64,000 nt of DNA, from contig NC_134844.1 in assembly GCF_965363235.1 (NCBI RefSeq), forward strand, positions 56,912,872 through 56,976,871, given 5' to 3'. Below are positions 12,146 to 22,974 of this stretch, piece after piece. The DNA comes from Mytilus galloprovincialis (Eukaryota > Mollusca > Bivalvia > Mytilida > Mytilidae). Each line of letters opens with the position of its first letter. Position 1 is the first letter of the stretch. The notes under the pieces are model-generated. The model did no database searches. It was not told the origin of the DNA and worked only from the letters and a program-made list of their open reading frames with translations. The position numbers were made by a program, and so were the translations under genes.

Positions 12146-12538
12146 ATGTTTTTTATTGTTTCAAGTGTACTAGATAACATTTTCATTGAGAAGTATTTGT
12201 GGAAACTGTATGTCTTCGATTGGTGCGGAGGACTTCAAGTGCTAGTGATATATCTCGGGTTTTTTGTCGTTTCTCATGTTAATTATAATATTCTTAAATT
12301 TTCTTTTTATTATGATAGCGAACTTCTAAACAGTGCATATTTTGACCTTGATAAGTATTCTAGTAGCGGTTTTCAATACAAAAATACCATCCATGTACAG
12401 TCCATACATCTTATAATATCACCATTACCACCAGATAGCTTGCCAAATTACAAATGGGTCGATTCAAGTTTACATAACCTAATTTCTGGTATTCAGTTGC
12501 TTCACAGGAAAGGTATTCAAAGCAAATGTACGTGTTAA
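12146..12538 (+). CDS. Unrecognised open frame, 130 codons
   Basis: This is one of the longest repeat-free frames on the plus strand, starting ATG at 12146 and ending TAA at 12536-12538. The first half is hydrophobic, with aromatic-rich runs around residues 15-45 that could form a membrane segment. The second half is polar and has a PLPPDS segment. No family, splice site or paralog in the window supports it. It could be a real short gene, a decayed exon or chance; I lean towards chance or decay. Confidence 0.2.
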   Translation: MFFIVSSVLDNIFIEKYLWKLYVFDWCGGLQVLVIYLGFFVVSHVNYNILKFSFYYDSELLNSAYFDLDKYSSSGFQYKNTIHVQSIHLIISPLPPDSLPNYKWVDSSLHNLISGIQLLHRKGIQSKCTC

Positions 12539-12853
12539 AATACAAGAAGTAATTAGCCCGTGTTAAAAAAAAATCTGGATTTGTTTTGTTGAATGTACGA
12601 CATATTTTGTCCGCTGGAAAACCAATAACTCTAACACATCAAACGAATAGATATTTGGATATTTTATATGTTTTTCGAGATCTAATTTTGATCACATGGG
12701 ATATAAGCGTAATTATTTTTTGATTGTATACTTAAGTACAGCTATTTGTAAGATCCAGGCAGGGGGTGATTCATGTATGTCTCAGAACTGACATAATAGG
12801 CAGCTAAGATTGAAATAAAGTTTGCACGCTTTTTTTTTAAATTTTGTTGAACG

Positions 12854-13612
12854 GTTGCTATGGAAACATGCAGCCATTTTTTGGAGGAATTTATGATGAA
12901 ATCAGGCATGAAAATTGGAAAATGTCTACTTTTTGGTTGCAGCAATTTCATGATAATGACAATTTCAAAAAAAAAAATAATTTCAACATATAATTAGGCA
13001 TTATTTGAAGTATATATTTTGATGTTGAGGTTGTGAAATTTTTTTTTTGATATTAGGCTAAAATGGTGTTTAAAAAGGTGCAAAAATCTGCATTTTGACA
13101 TTTTCTGAAAATAGCTTAAATATCATACTTTAAATCAAGAAAAATTGACATTGAGCAGACAAGTTCATTATAAACTATGATTGCATCTTAAAGTTCATAC
13201 ATTGAATTATTAAAAACAGGAAAAAAACATCTGGGTTTTTTTTTTAATTTTTTGTTACCATGGCAACAAAAATTGGTAAAATTCATAAAAATGGCAAAAA
13301 CACTATACTTGTTCATTATCAAAATTTTTGCTATTTTTTTTTAAATTAATGTAATTTAGCAGACAATAAAACTTATGATTTGTTTGAAAATGATAAAAAA
13401 TATATAAGGTTTAATTTAAGTGGCTGAAAGACCAAAGCAACCAAAAAAAAAAGCCCTAGCAACCGTTCTGAAATTGCTGAATTAATTCAGAATCAGCATC
13501 AAATTCATGGTTTTCTAGGTATTGGATGCATATAAATAATTGAGTTTGAATAATATACTCAACAGTAAGATAGTTAATTTACACTTGATCTGCTTTTGGT
13601 AACCATGGGAAC
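12854..13612 (+). promoter_or_regulatory. Cluster of X-box-like CATGG palindromes
   Basis: Three 14-mers of the same type occur within 760 bases: GTTGCTATGGAAAC (12854-12867), GTTACCATGGCAAC (13254-13267, a near-perfect palindrome) and GTAACCATGGGAAC (13599-13612). A half-like CCTAGCAAC lies at about 13455. They fit the RFX X-box consensus of the form GTNRCC-(N)-RGYAAC. Binding is inferred from the motif only, and the surrounding DNA is probably a repeat. Confidence 0.4.
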
Positions 13613-13952
13613 AAAAAAGTTCAGATTTGATACAAACCATTATGTACCTAATATAATATCTGTTTTGCAGCCCTGTAGTGGACTTCTTTCAACCATAATC
13701 AACAAAAATCATATTTCTTTATATTTACAACTTATATCTCTTGATTTCATGAACGGGTCATTTGTTTATTGTGATAACAAAGTATGGCATAGAAATTTTA
13801 GATGGAGAGACAGAGTTAATAATGTAGGCCTGCTGAATGGTGCATGGTTTCCTCAAAAATTTGTATTCCTGGATTTTTCTCAATATCTCAAAATTCAAAT
13901 TTTATTTTGGTCTAGAATCGTAAAAGAAAACGGTACGTCTAAACACTGCTAA
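13602..13952 (+). CDS. Unrecognised open frame, about 116 codons
   Basis: The open frame runs from an in-frame ATG at about 13605 to TAA. Composition is mixed (WHRNFRWRDRVNN in the middle, aromatic-rich end) and does not match a family I know. It begins inside one of the CATGG palindromes. No paralog or splice evidence is available, so it may be a chance frame or an exon of a decayed transposon. Confidence 0.15.
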   Translation, partial: TMGTKKFRFDTNHYVPNIISVLQPCSGLLSTIINKNHISLYLQLISLDFMNGSFVYCDNKVWHRNFRWRDRVNNVGLLNGAWFPQKFVFLDFSQYLKIQILFWSRIVKENGTSKHC

Positions 13953-14465
13953 GGACTCCTTAGTGCACTAAAGACCTATACAATGCCAATAAGGACTAGA
14001 AGGTGTAAACAGTGTATCAACTATATTTTCTTTTAAAAAGTACAGGTAAATTTTAGGTGAATTTTTAATTAACCTTGATTGTTATAAAACCAATTTATAA
14101 TTAATCAAACCATCTATTGAAGGAATAGTGATTTTTAAAAGTGTGAATTAGGAGGAATACAACATTTAGACACGTGTCCGTTTTTCTTTGATATGCCGAA
14201 AAAATCAATGAACCGATTGACATGTGCCAAATAACATAACAACAGTTACTGATTAAACAATCATGATCTTTTTATTTTAAGTAATTTTTTTTTCAACTAG
14301 TTTGATATCTGTTTACAAAGCCTTCATATGGTGCTATGTGGTATGTGCTTTACTTACTGTTGAAGGCCGTAGGGTGACTTATGGTTATTTATTTATGTTT
14401 CAATTCGTTTCTTGTGAAGATTTGTCTCATATCATAAGTTTCACCCATGTCCGTCAGTACTTTAG

Positions 14466-15270
14466 TCGTCACGAAGTTGGTTTCCATTTTCTTATTTTAG
14501 TTTGCCTCAACCAAATGTTATGAAACATATACATAATGCTTATTACCACAAAACAGATTGATTGAATGTTGGTTGCTTAACGTCAAGTGGCAAATATTTC
14601 ATGCATATTCAGGACGAGAACAAGTTCACAATAAATACAATAGGTAGGTTGATACAATAGAGGTCATATAGGGTCGGGGAAATTTGGACTGCCACTAGAA
14701 AATGAGGGTATATTGGATAGGGACAGAAATGTTGCCTTGCAACAGGCCACCTACGGACCCCTCAAAGAGTTGTTGCAAGGGTTTTTTAACGTGCAAAGAG
14801 CGTGGCACTCTCTTTACACGAGGCATCGGATTTAACGTCCCCCTTCTGACCGGACGTGACTGCGAACTTGATACATCCCGCACAGCCAAACGGACGCCCC
14901 ACTTCGGCAATATTTTACTGCCGGTCGGGAGAAGACCAAGTGACCATATTTCTATACCCCAGTCACCCTTGGGGGGACCACAGAACAGAGATCAATTTGA
15001 ATTTAGTTGGCGTCACTTTAACTGTTCCCGAGTTATACCCGTTTTGCGTTACTTTTCTTTGTTTCATACCTTAGTACTTAAGTCGTCACAAAGTTGGTTT
15101 CCATTTTCTAATTTTAGTTTGCCTCAACCAAATGTTATGAAACATATACACAATGCTTATTACCACAAAACAGAGATCAAGTTTGAATTTAGTTGGCGTC
15201 ACTTTAACTGTTCCCGAGTTATGCCCGTTTTGCGTTACTTTTCTTTGTTTGATACTTTAAATAATTGTTA
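14466..15270 (+). repeat. Cluster of partial copies of a dispersed mussel repeat
   Basis: The modules GTTTGCCTCAACCAAATGTT, ATGCTTATTACCACAAAACAG and GTTGGCGTCACTTTAACTGTT recur at about 14,500-14,560, 14,985-15,070 and 15,110-15,270. The repetition explains the long plus-strand frame across this area, so I do not call that frame a gene. Confidence 0.75.
14690..14985 (+). repeat. GC-rich island with hairpins inside the repeat cluster
   Basis: Local GC content is far above the surroundings. It holds CCTTGCAAC paired with GTTGCAAGG about 30 bases apart, ACGTCC paired with GGACGT, and AAAGAGCGTGGCACTCTCTTT-type internal symmetry. I recall similar text as a dispersed Mytilus repeat but cannot classify it. 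Confidence 0.5.
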
Positions 15271-15284
15271 AAACCGAGAACCAG

Positions 15285-15425
15285 ATCAGTTTCACAGGGG
15301 GATCCTGGGGGGACAGCCCCCCCCCTTTCGTGGGAAAAATTGGTTGATTATATCGGGAATCACTAAAGTGTGACTGGAGCCCCCCTCCATTTACACAGAG
15401 TTCTGGATCTGACACTGAGTTTAAA
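15285..15425 (+). repeat. Dispersed repeat fragment with C-rich and G-rich tracts
   Basis: Contains CTTTCGTGGGAAAAATTGG, GTTGATTATATCGGGAATCAC and GTGACTGGAGCCCCCC, and ends with GTTCTGGATCTGACACTGAG. I recall this pattern as a widespread mussel repeat; no copy elsewhere in the window confirms it. Confidence 0.5.
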
Positions 15426-15596
15426 ACTGTATAGTTTACCATAAATGACCTGGTTAAGTGAAGAAATATCTAAAAGTGACCAGTTGATATTTAAGGAAAA
15501 CCTTTCTGAAGCCCTTTTTTTCTGTCATACATACCATATAATATTTTTTCGACTTTCATGTATTTATTTTTTTTTATCATTTCTGTTACAATAAAA

Positions 15597-15915
15597 AAAA
15601 AGATGTGGTATAATTGCCAAATTGAAACAATTCTTCACAAGAGACCAAAATGACACAGAAATTAACAACTATAGGTTATCATACGGCCTTCAACATTGGG
15701 CAAAGCCCATGCCACATAGTCCACTATGAAAGGTCCCGAAATGACAATGTAAATCAATTCAAACAAGAAAACCTATTTATTTACAAAAAGTGAACGAAAA
15801 ACAAATATGTAACACATAAACAGACGACAACCGCTGAATTACAGGCTCCTCACTTGGGACAGGCACATACATAGAGAATGTGGCGGGGGTAAATATGTTA
15901 GCAGGTTCACAACTA
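15597..15915 (-). repeat. Dispersed repeat R2, reverse orientation
   Basis: AAAGATGTGGTATAATTGCC, TCTTCACAAGAGACCAAAAT, TACGGCCTTCAACATTGGG and CAGGCTCCTCACTTGGGAC are the reverse of the R2 copies at 26.7 and 39.7 kb. Confidence 0.85.
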
Positions 15916-16299
15916 TAAATAAATTAATCCTCAAGAAAATCTTTATATAGATAAATTAGTAATGAATAAGAATTTGACATATTGTGTAGACATCTATAAC
16001 TACTAGTATTGTTGAAATCTTTATGTTGCCTGTTAAATGTCATTGGTTGGTTTTTTTCGTTTGATTGCTGTGTTATTGACGTATAACCTACATCTCCTAC
16101 AGTTTTAGTTCCATTTTGGTGTACTTTCAAAAAGGTGTATGCAAAATCATAACTTTTAAATATAGATGTATTTCTTTTCTTCCCCTAGGTTATATGTTTA
16201 GAGAAAGATGAACCAATGAGAAATGTACCTCAATTTAGAAAGTGAAATAAACTGAAAAAAAGTTTCACTTTCCAATCTTAAACTCTCCCCATTTTTTTC

Positions 16300-16690
16300 C
16301 ATTGTTCATTCAATAAATGAGAACAATATGATATTTGCACCAAATAACTTTCGATTCAGTGATATTTTGTAAACTTTTAAAATAGGTTAATTAAATTCCA
16401 ATGGTAAAAATTATAAAATAAGATGTGCATAGCCTCATCACTTATACAATTCAGTTCCAACTATCTATTTAAAATCATTTAAATGTTGAAGGCCGTTCGG
16501 TGATATTCACTTGTCGATTTCTGTGTCATTTTGTTATTTGTGGAGAGTTTTCTCATTGACAATCACACATGTCACACTACATCTTCTTTTTTGTAAACAA
16601 TAATTTTACTTAATTAAGTACCTGAATGTGTGAATAATTTAACCGATTGCCCGTAGATACTCGCTTATACAAAAGTACACTATTGTGATT
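16300..16690 (-). repeat. Segment shared with about 49.65-49.89 kb
   Basis: Shared modules in the same order are TTTTAAAATAGGTTAATT, AAGATGTGCATAGC, and ACCTGAATGTGTGAATA with TTTAACCGATT then GCTTATACAAAAGTACA. The match is interrupted here by an R2 tail at 16.49-16.59 kb that is absent from the 49 kb copy. Confidence 0.55.
16487..16592 (+). repeat. R2 tail fragment, plus orientation
   Basis: GTTGAAGGCCGTTCGGTGAT, CTGTGTCATTTTGTTATTTG and GGAGAGTTTTCTCATTGAC are the 3' part of R2. It is inserted into the segment shared with 49.7 kb. Confidence 0.75.
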
Positions 16691-17477
16691 TTACTTTAAA
16701 CTAAAGGTCTGTTTATCATAGAATCGTTTTCAATATATACATCATGATATAAAAAGTGTATATTAAAACACGTGAAGTATAATAGAAGACTTTTGCACAC
16801 ACAATAGAGCTTAGTTTACTACTTCTACTTATTTTTTATACACATTATTCAGTACATAATCGTGTGTAACAGTATCTAAATATTTCTGTTATTCTACTGT
16901 AGTTACGAGTTTATTATACTTTTTGATTATAAACATGTATGTAATTTGCGTTTTTTGTACGCATTTGGTATCGAACGAATGTACTTATAGTATCTGATAA
17001 TTTAAACGCTGCAATCTTGATTTTTACAAGGTCTGGATTCATCTGTAGAAATTAGCTCATGTCCGTGAGCTTTTTATAGCTAATTGTATGACGTTGGGTT
17101 TAGTCATAGAATGATGCCATATGGTAAAATTGTTTACCTCCTTTTAGAAAAAATACGATACTTATAATATTGATTACAAAAAGCTATATAACTTAACATA
17201 GCGCAATCTAAAGAACATGTACATTTAGTAGTACTGGGATGGCAATTTGCATAATTCTTGGGAAGAAACACCCTTAAACTCAATATGTTTAGTATGACAA
17301 TATAATATACATTGACCTGTCATATCTAGGATATGTATCTACTAACATGTTAACTAGATGTTTATAGATTGCAGATATAATCTAACTATTTTCCAATTGA
17401 TATGTTCCACTTGTTCAGAAATTTTCATATGTTAAGTTTTATACTTTATTTCATTGTGTGCTACTGTATAGGACAAA
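16691..17477. other. Intergenic, nothing recognised
   Basis: AT-rich sequence with no supported feature. Confidence 0.45.
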
Positions 17478-17504
17478 TTGGATGGTATTATGGCGTCATA
17501 TTAG

Positions 17505-17700
17505 TCATATTAGTGCACTCTCAGGAAGAATTTCATTAATTTGACTGATTTCGGTTGCCTCCATTCTATTTGTTTGCGTCAAATTCATAGACCATATATG
17601 AAGGTACCCATCATAGTGTGCTAGAATGAGAACCTGACCTTCAAAAACTGTATTATGGTCAAAGAGTAAAGAGTGTTTATAGGAAGGAAACAAGACTAAA
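17505..17700 (-). other. Possible WD40-like coding fragment
   Basis: A minus-strand frame reads VLILAHYDGYLHIWSM, resembling the hydrophobic strand, DG turn and IW ending of a WD40 blade. A candidate acceptor CATAATACAG lies just before TTTTTGAAGG. It ends in a stop within about 47 codons. Only one blade-like motif is present, so this may be a lone decayed exon or chance. Confidence 0.2.
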
Positions 17701-17870
17701 AAAAGCATCAAAACGGGTCATTTGGCTAAAAACTAGTTATGTTGAGTACAAGGATCTGTTAACGGTAAATTCATATGAGTGCATAGATCACCGACACATG
17801 TATGATAAATATTATTATTATTTGATCGTGTATGCTATATTGCTAACAGCCATGATATGACTTACGTGAC

Positions 17871-18180
17871 TTAATCCTCTTCATTACTTGTGGAACATTG
17901 GGCAGCCACAGTTGCTTTCCACCTTACTGTATGTTGGGCTATCCTTTTCGCTTCGCTCCAGGTATATCCAATCTTCTCCAGCACCTTGCGCCTTGATCTT
18001 CTCCAGATGTGAAATGGTCTCCCCGGTCTCTAGATCTGATGTCCTTGGGGTTCCATTCTAATGCCTGTCTAGTTATGGTACCTACACCTCAAAGTGTGCC
18101 CAATCCATTGCCCTATTCTTCTCTTTAGCTGTTTAATTACTGGTTCCTGGTTGGTTCTTTCTCTTAAGCATGTCAGACCG
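17871..18180 (-). mobile_element. 3' end of a LINE (RTE-type ORF2 C-terminus), frameshifted
   Basis: The minus strand encodes, in two frames, the characteristic end of RTE-type ORF2: RTNQEP, then RRIGQWIGHTLR, then after a frameshift TRQALEWNPK, and finally a segment ending KIGYTWSEAKRIAQ and a stop at 17871. The rest of the element is missing on the 5' side. It is a dead truncated copy. Confidence 0.8.
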
Positions 18181-18329
18181 ACCAATTTAAACTGAATCAA
18201 AACCCATTGCTGGCCCGTCAAGATCCATTGACGATGCTTTAGTGAACGATGGTAGGGATGACACTTATGTTTCAAGCATGGTTGAGTCGTTGGAAAAAAG
18301 AACAAGAGGTCCAAATTACTTACAAGCAA

Positions 18330-18635
18330 ACAAAATCTTGAGAACTTTTATTTGACAATGAAAATGAGCGTAGTACGTGCATAGTTAGGTCGTAAGAAAA
18401 CCGTTATAAGGACGGCATGTTCGTGCTAAAATCGTACGATGGTCTTGAACAGCGTAGTATAAACGTGATATAGTCGTATTGGAAGCGTGGTTGGGTCGCG
18501 ACAAGAACGTGATGGACGTAGTAACGTCGCTGTGAGTCCGTAACGCAGTCTATTCGACTAGATTCGCTGGTACTTCGAGCGTTGCGATCAATTCACAACC
18601 TTACTGCACTCTCAATCATTTTAAAACAAACGAAT
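18330..18635 (+). repeat. CGT-rich unclassified transposon-like segment
   Basis: CpG is unusually frequent for this window, mostly in CGT/ACG contexts such as GACGGCATGTTCGTGC, CGTACGATGGTC, GACGTAGTAACGTCGC and TCGAGCGTTGCGATC. It ends in CTGCACTCTCAATCATT. I recall similar sequence as a mussel repeat; the class is unknown. Confidence 0.4.
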
Positions 18636-19665
18636 AAAAACAAAACGTCATGAGTAGAAACAAAAACAAAAATACAAAATGTTATTTTATAAAAGTATCC
18701 TTTATCTATTAAGTATATTTGCACCACATAAAGTTAGTAATTCAGGGAAAAGCCACACAGGAATACATTTGATAAATGAATGAAAGTATGTATCAGTTAA
18801 AGATGAAGCAACCTATTATTTCAGCGCATTAGCTACATGAAACGCAACTTCATTGTCACATAGAAGTCTTTGACGTTGATTTTAGCTTTTTGCGTATTTC
18901 ATTGAAACAAATTAAAGGTACGCGTCAAATTACGTTTTGTCATGAAATTAAGTTCCGCAATTAGCTACAGATGAATACAAATGGACACGTGAAATTCTAG
19001 ATTATCTGTAAAACATACTTTTTAACGCAGAGAATGGGATAATTTTGTGAAATTGTCTGAAAACTTGTACAGTAACGTTCGAACACTCGTTTTAAATATA
19101 AATGAGAATAAAAAGACATGAAAACTACTAATGATGTTTTAGAAAAGATGTGTTATATATTCTTTGATGGGTTCTACTTAAAAGATAGCAGAAAGCACTT
19201 TCCTTCATTAAATTGTTAGGAGGAAATCCGTATCAGATATTTTGTTTAAACTTGAAACGGTATTTAGTTCTTATGTAATATTTGCAGCTGAAATGAAATA
19301 AATCATACTTGTTAAGATCTAAACACCAATAATCTTAACTCCAGAATCGGAAAGATACAAACATGTTGTTTAACGTAAACAAAAATATTGCATTATTTTA
19401 TTTTTTAAATAACAACCTTTTTATGTTGTTTTTTTTTTCAGGGATAAACACGAAATTGAGTTTGAAATAGTCATAAAATGAGGTTGTTAGGTGACATTCA
19501 TTTTTTCAAAATAATGAAATGCCTTCACACAGAATCAACAGAAGAATCACTAGAAGAGCTGAATATGACGTTTGATCTTTAAAAGATTTAGATTCACAAA
19601 GAAATTTCTGCAAAGTTTTATATATAACCAAATTACTTGTTCCGCTGTTTTTTCTTTGAACTGAG
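18636..19665. other. 3' flank of pseudogene copy 2, nothing recognised
   Basis: AT-rich. A minus-strand frame overlapping the end of copy 2 (19709-19506) runs out of frame with it. It ends in a hydrophobic run, but I see no support for it as part of the protein. Confidence 0.4.
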
Positions 19666-20737
19666 TTACTTGTTCTTCTCTTTTTCTGTGGATTCATCAG
19701 ATGTTTCATCTGGTTTTTTTCCCAATGTACCTTTTAGTTTAATTCTAGCTTTTTCCATTTCTTTCTCAAAATTCTCATACTCATCCTTAAATTTTAAAAT
19801 GACCTTTTGATTGCTTTCTAATGTGTTTAGCCTATCCTCGATGTTTTTAGATTCTTTTACGTCATCCCTATCTTTTTGAACTGTTTTCTCTAGTTTTTTT
19901 TTTAAATCCGTGAAAGTTTTTTCTAGATTTATTTTCATTTCTGCTGTCGTCTTCTCCTGTTTACTAATTAGTTCATGAATTTGTTTTCTAGTGGAATCAA
20001 GTATCATTTCCTCTTGTGTTCTTTCCAATTCTGCTAAAGCATCTTCTTGGTTTATTCTCAAAGCAGTCATTGTTTTCTCATTGTTACTCTTTAATTCTAT
20101 TTGTTTTTTTTGTCGACTCAGACAATTCTTGATCGTGGTTTCGTTTCAATTCAGCCAACGTTTTCTCTTGTTTACTTTTTAATTCATCTAGCGTTGCATT
20201 CTGTTTTATTTTCAATTCATTGTGCGTTTCTTCTTGTTTTCTTTTTAATAAAGTATATGCTGTAGTCTCATTTTCTATCCATGTAGCCAACTCGTTTTGT
20301 TTTTTCTCGGTCAATTCAACCAACGCTTCCTCTTGTTTGCCTTTTAATGCTGACAAAGCCTCTTCTTGCTTTATTTTCATTGCATCATACGTTTCTTCTT
20401 GGCTGCATTTTAATTCATCTTTTACATTTTTCATTGATTCAGAAAACATTTCTTCCATTTGTTTTTCAATTCAATCAACGTTTCGTCATTTTTCCTGTCA
20501 AAATCAGCACGCATTTCTTTCTGTTTTCTTTGACATTCATCTTTTTGTTTTCCTTTCAATACAGAACAGGTTTTCTTTTCTTTTTCTATCCATTTAGACA
20601 GCTGGTTTTTCTCGTTTTCTGTTAATTCAGCCAAATGTTCTTTTTCTTTATGGTTCAGCCAACATTTCCTCTTGTTTTCATTTGTTTGAATAACTTTGGT
20701 ACGTGATCACAGACAACATTCCAATGCATGATAACAC
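19666..20737 (-). pseudogene. Hendecad coiled-coil family, copy 2, exon 2 (broken)
   Basis: The acceptor TTGTAG precedes 20737, and the exon starts Val-Leu-Ser-Cys-Ile-Gly, then MLSVITYQSYSNK, matching copy 1. A TGA then replaces the Arg codon of copy 1. A frameshift lies near 20,660, another near 20,450 (between the frames ending KNK and starting MEEMF), and another at an A8 run near 20,110. Across the frames the translation is almost pure 11-residue repeats of the type LKxKQEETLxE (for example LKSKQEKTLAE), ending in EKEKNK and a stop at 19666. Family membership is clear. Inactivation is well supported because the damage includes a nonsense codon as well as shifts. Two of the shifts sit in or near A-rich runs and could be assembly error. 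Its exon 1 at 22.5 kb has also lost conserved residues and its start codon. Confidence 0.75.
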
Positions 20738-21483
20738 CTACAATTAAAGTAAAATTTTAATAGTAACCATCTTTGTATAACTAAATGACATTCGAAATAG
20801 AGGCTCGTGCACAAAAAGCCATCCTTATTAATCGACTATCTATTTAACTACTATTCATGTAAATTATCGATTGTTTATTGTTGTACAACAATTAAGTATG
20901 CAATGCATTCAAATCAATCATACGCAGGATTTCTTAACGAAATACATTTACAAAAAGCCTCCTGCCTGTTGAATACTGCTAACAAGATTGAATCTTTGCA
21001 TTGCATTTTATAGATTCAGTGTTAGAGTATCTGACGTTTTCCCAAATGAAGTGTATAACAAAATCATTTGTAGTATAACAACTTGTTCTTATATATATAT
21101 CTATGTCATGTATATTTACGTAAACAATTATCTGTGATTAAATTAGAAATATATTATGCAGTTCATAAGTATTATTCTTAAGCGATGGTCTGATGATTTT
21201 AACAAACAATATCATGTTTTCTCCTTGTAAACAATATTGCAGATTATTTGGTAAAAATACACAATTATCGCTTACATTTTGACATGTACAATGACATACC
21301 CTGGATGTAATAATAAGGTCTACTGTTGACTATCTATTCACTACTTTCAATTTAAAAATTATTTCATTGGAGATCCAAAAGAGGATGTATCACAGAAAAT
21401 CAATATACTAGTACGAATCGGGATTACAATGTGTACGTCAAATGCACGTTATGCATCCATGAGATTATTCGTAAGCACACCCA

Positions 21484-21800
21484 CTTTAATACCGATTTTA
21501 ATTAATCAATGTTTTTTTTTTATATATATATAGATTAGACCGTTGGTTTACCCACTTTAAAACAGATTTTAATTAAACATTTTTTTTTTATATAGATTAG
21601 ACCATTGGTTTCCCGTTTGAATGGTTTTACACTTATGTCTAGTAATTTTTGGGCCCTTTATAGTTTGTTGTTCGGTGTGAGTCAAGAATCCGTGTTGAAG
21701 GCCGTACCTTGGCCTATAATGGTTTACTTTTATAAATTGTTATTTGGATGGAGAGTTGTTTCATTGGCACTCACATCTTCCTAGATCTTTTATCTTTTAT
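21484..21800 (+). repeat. R2 repeat with a duplicated lead-in
   Basis: A stretch of about 70 bases (CCACTTTAA...GATTTTAATTAA, T-run, ATATAGATTAGACC, TTGGTTT) occurs twice in tandem. It is followed by the R2 body with TTGAAGGCCGTACCTTGGCC and GGAGAGTTGTTTCATTGGC. Confidence 0.8.
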
Positions 21801-22244
21801 CTTTATCTCGTGTATTACATAATTGGATTGACACTTGATTACATATAGTATTATAAATCCAGGGCCTATGTATAGGTAAAAGCTATTGTGATGCGTCCTC
21901 TACTGATCATTCGGAAATAAATTGATATTGTGGTATAGAACCAAAAAATGATAAAACAAAAAATACGGGTTGAATACGAATAACGGATATTCTAGTTGTT
22001 TAAATGCATTAAACTGTAAGTAGATTTGAAAATATATTGTTTGCTATATATGCTATTACTGAATAGTCTGTATTTTCTAATCTCCTTCATATTTGTTTGA
22101 TTTTGTTTCGCACTCACTAGGAAGTGGCGATTGTGATATATGATCTGTGAGTCAATCCGTTACGTTAGATATGTTGGATTAGCGTACGTAATTTGTAGTC
22201 ACAGCAATACGAAACTGTGTAGATATGTGTGATAAAGCAAACAG

Positions 22245-22385
22245 ACACAATAAATAAAAATGTCACAAATAAAAGTACAATAGCAACACGAACCCCATCA
22301 AGGGCATACATATCGAGCTCCACATGTGCCAACCGTCGTGTTTCTCATGTTATTACAAAGCGGGTAAATGGTCCTGCGACTTTAA
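22245..22385 (-). repeat. Dispersed repeat R5 fragment
   Basis: AGCAACACGAACCCCATCAA, GAGCTCCACATGTGCCAAC and CGTCGTGTTTCTCATG belong to the R5 family, which is better preserved at 38.4 kb (+) and 54.3 kb (-). Confidence 0.55.
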
Positions 22386-22476
22386 GCAATTAAACGTTAT
22401 ATTTCAACATGTACACTTTAAATAAAGGACTTTTGTTTCATTCTTCCCAATACATATAGAAACGTAAAACACTTAC

Positions 22477-22587
22477 TGTAGCATTTGCCGTAATTGTATA
22501 TACCAATTGCAGAAAGCTGCATGCAAGTCCCATACTAGAAAATATATGTATGGTGCACTGTGATGTACAACTATGATATCAACTACC
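22477..22587 (-). pseudogene. Hendecad coiled-coil family, copy 2, degenerate exon 1
   Basis: It ends at an excellent donor, ACA|GTAAGTG, and reads LQLVYTITANAT before it, against LQLVHTLMDNAT in copy 1. Upstream the alignment holds without gaps (SQCTIHIFSSM), but the conserved Asp-Pro, Trp, Asp and Lys-Gly are lost. There is no Met at the expected start, and a TGA lies a few codons further up. This agrees with copy 2 being dead. The upstream limit is set by alignment to copy 1. Confidence 0.65.
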
Positions 22588-22974
22588 AAGAAGGAATGTT
22601 TCTCTAAAGCGTCATTCATAAACCACTATATGCATATGCATTATCCTATCATTGCAACTATTCATGCCAAATAATTCTATAAATAAAAAACATAATTTTG
22701 AACATTAACTAACATCAATGTCATTATGAAAGACGCAAATGATTTCTAGGAATTAAGAGCATTTTGTATTTTCCTGTTAATGTACTAGTGTGCTTGCTAT
22801 TGTTTCGAGTTAATTTATCTTACCCAGAAATCAGATTGATGGGTTCAATTTAAACTTATGGAGATATAAACATTAAATTTAATTCTTATAGTAAAGAATC
22901 GCGTTGGGTTGTATCCAAAAATTAATGTATGTAATTAAAGTACAATACATTATTAATAGTTTAAATTTCTGACA
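22588..22974. other. 5' flank of pseudogene copy 2
   Basis: AT-rich. A minus-strand TTTCTGG|GTAAGATAA near 22,830 would be a good donor for an upstream non-coding exon, and gene copy 1 has a similar ATTCTGG|GTAGTA upstream. Nothing else is recognised. Confidence 0.3.

Larger units (their letters stand above)
20738..22476 (-). other. Intron of pseudogene copy 2
   Basis: Lies between the TTGTAG acceptor at 20738-20743 and the donor GTAAGTG at 22476 downwards. It holds the R2 copy with its duplicated lead-in at 21.5-21.8 kb and an R5 fragment at 22.25 kb. Confidence 0.5.

Noticed and set aside
14702..15271. 189-codon plus-strand frame
   Set aside because: It runs through a GC-rich repeat and duplicated repeat modules (the same motif occurs twice in the translation) with no domain.
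20220..20625. Plus-strand Phe/Ser-rich frames
   Set aside because: Antisense shadows of pseudogene copy 2.
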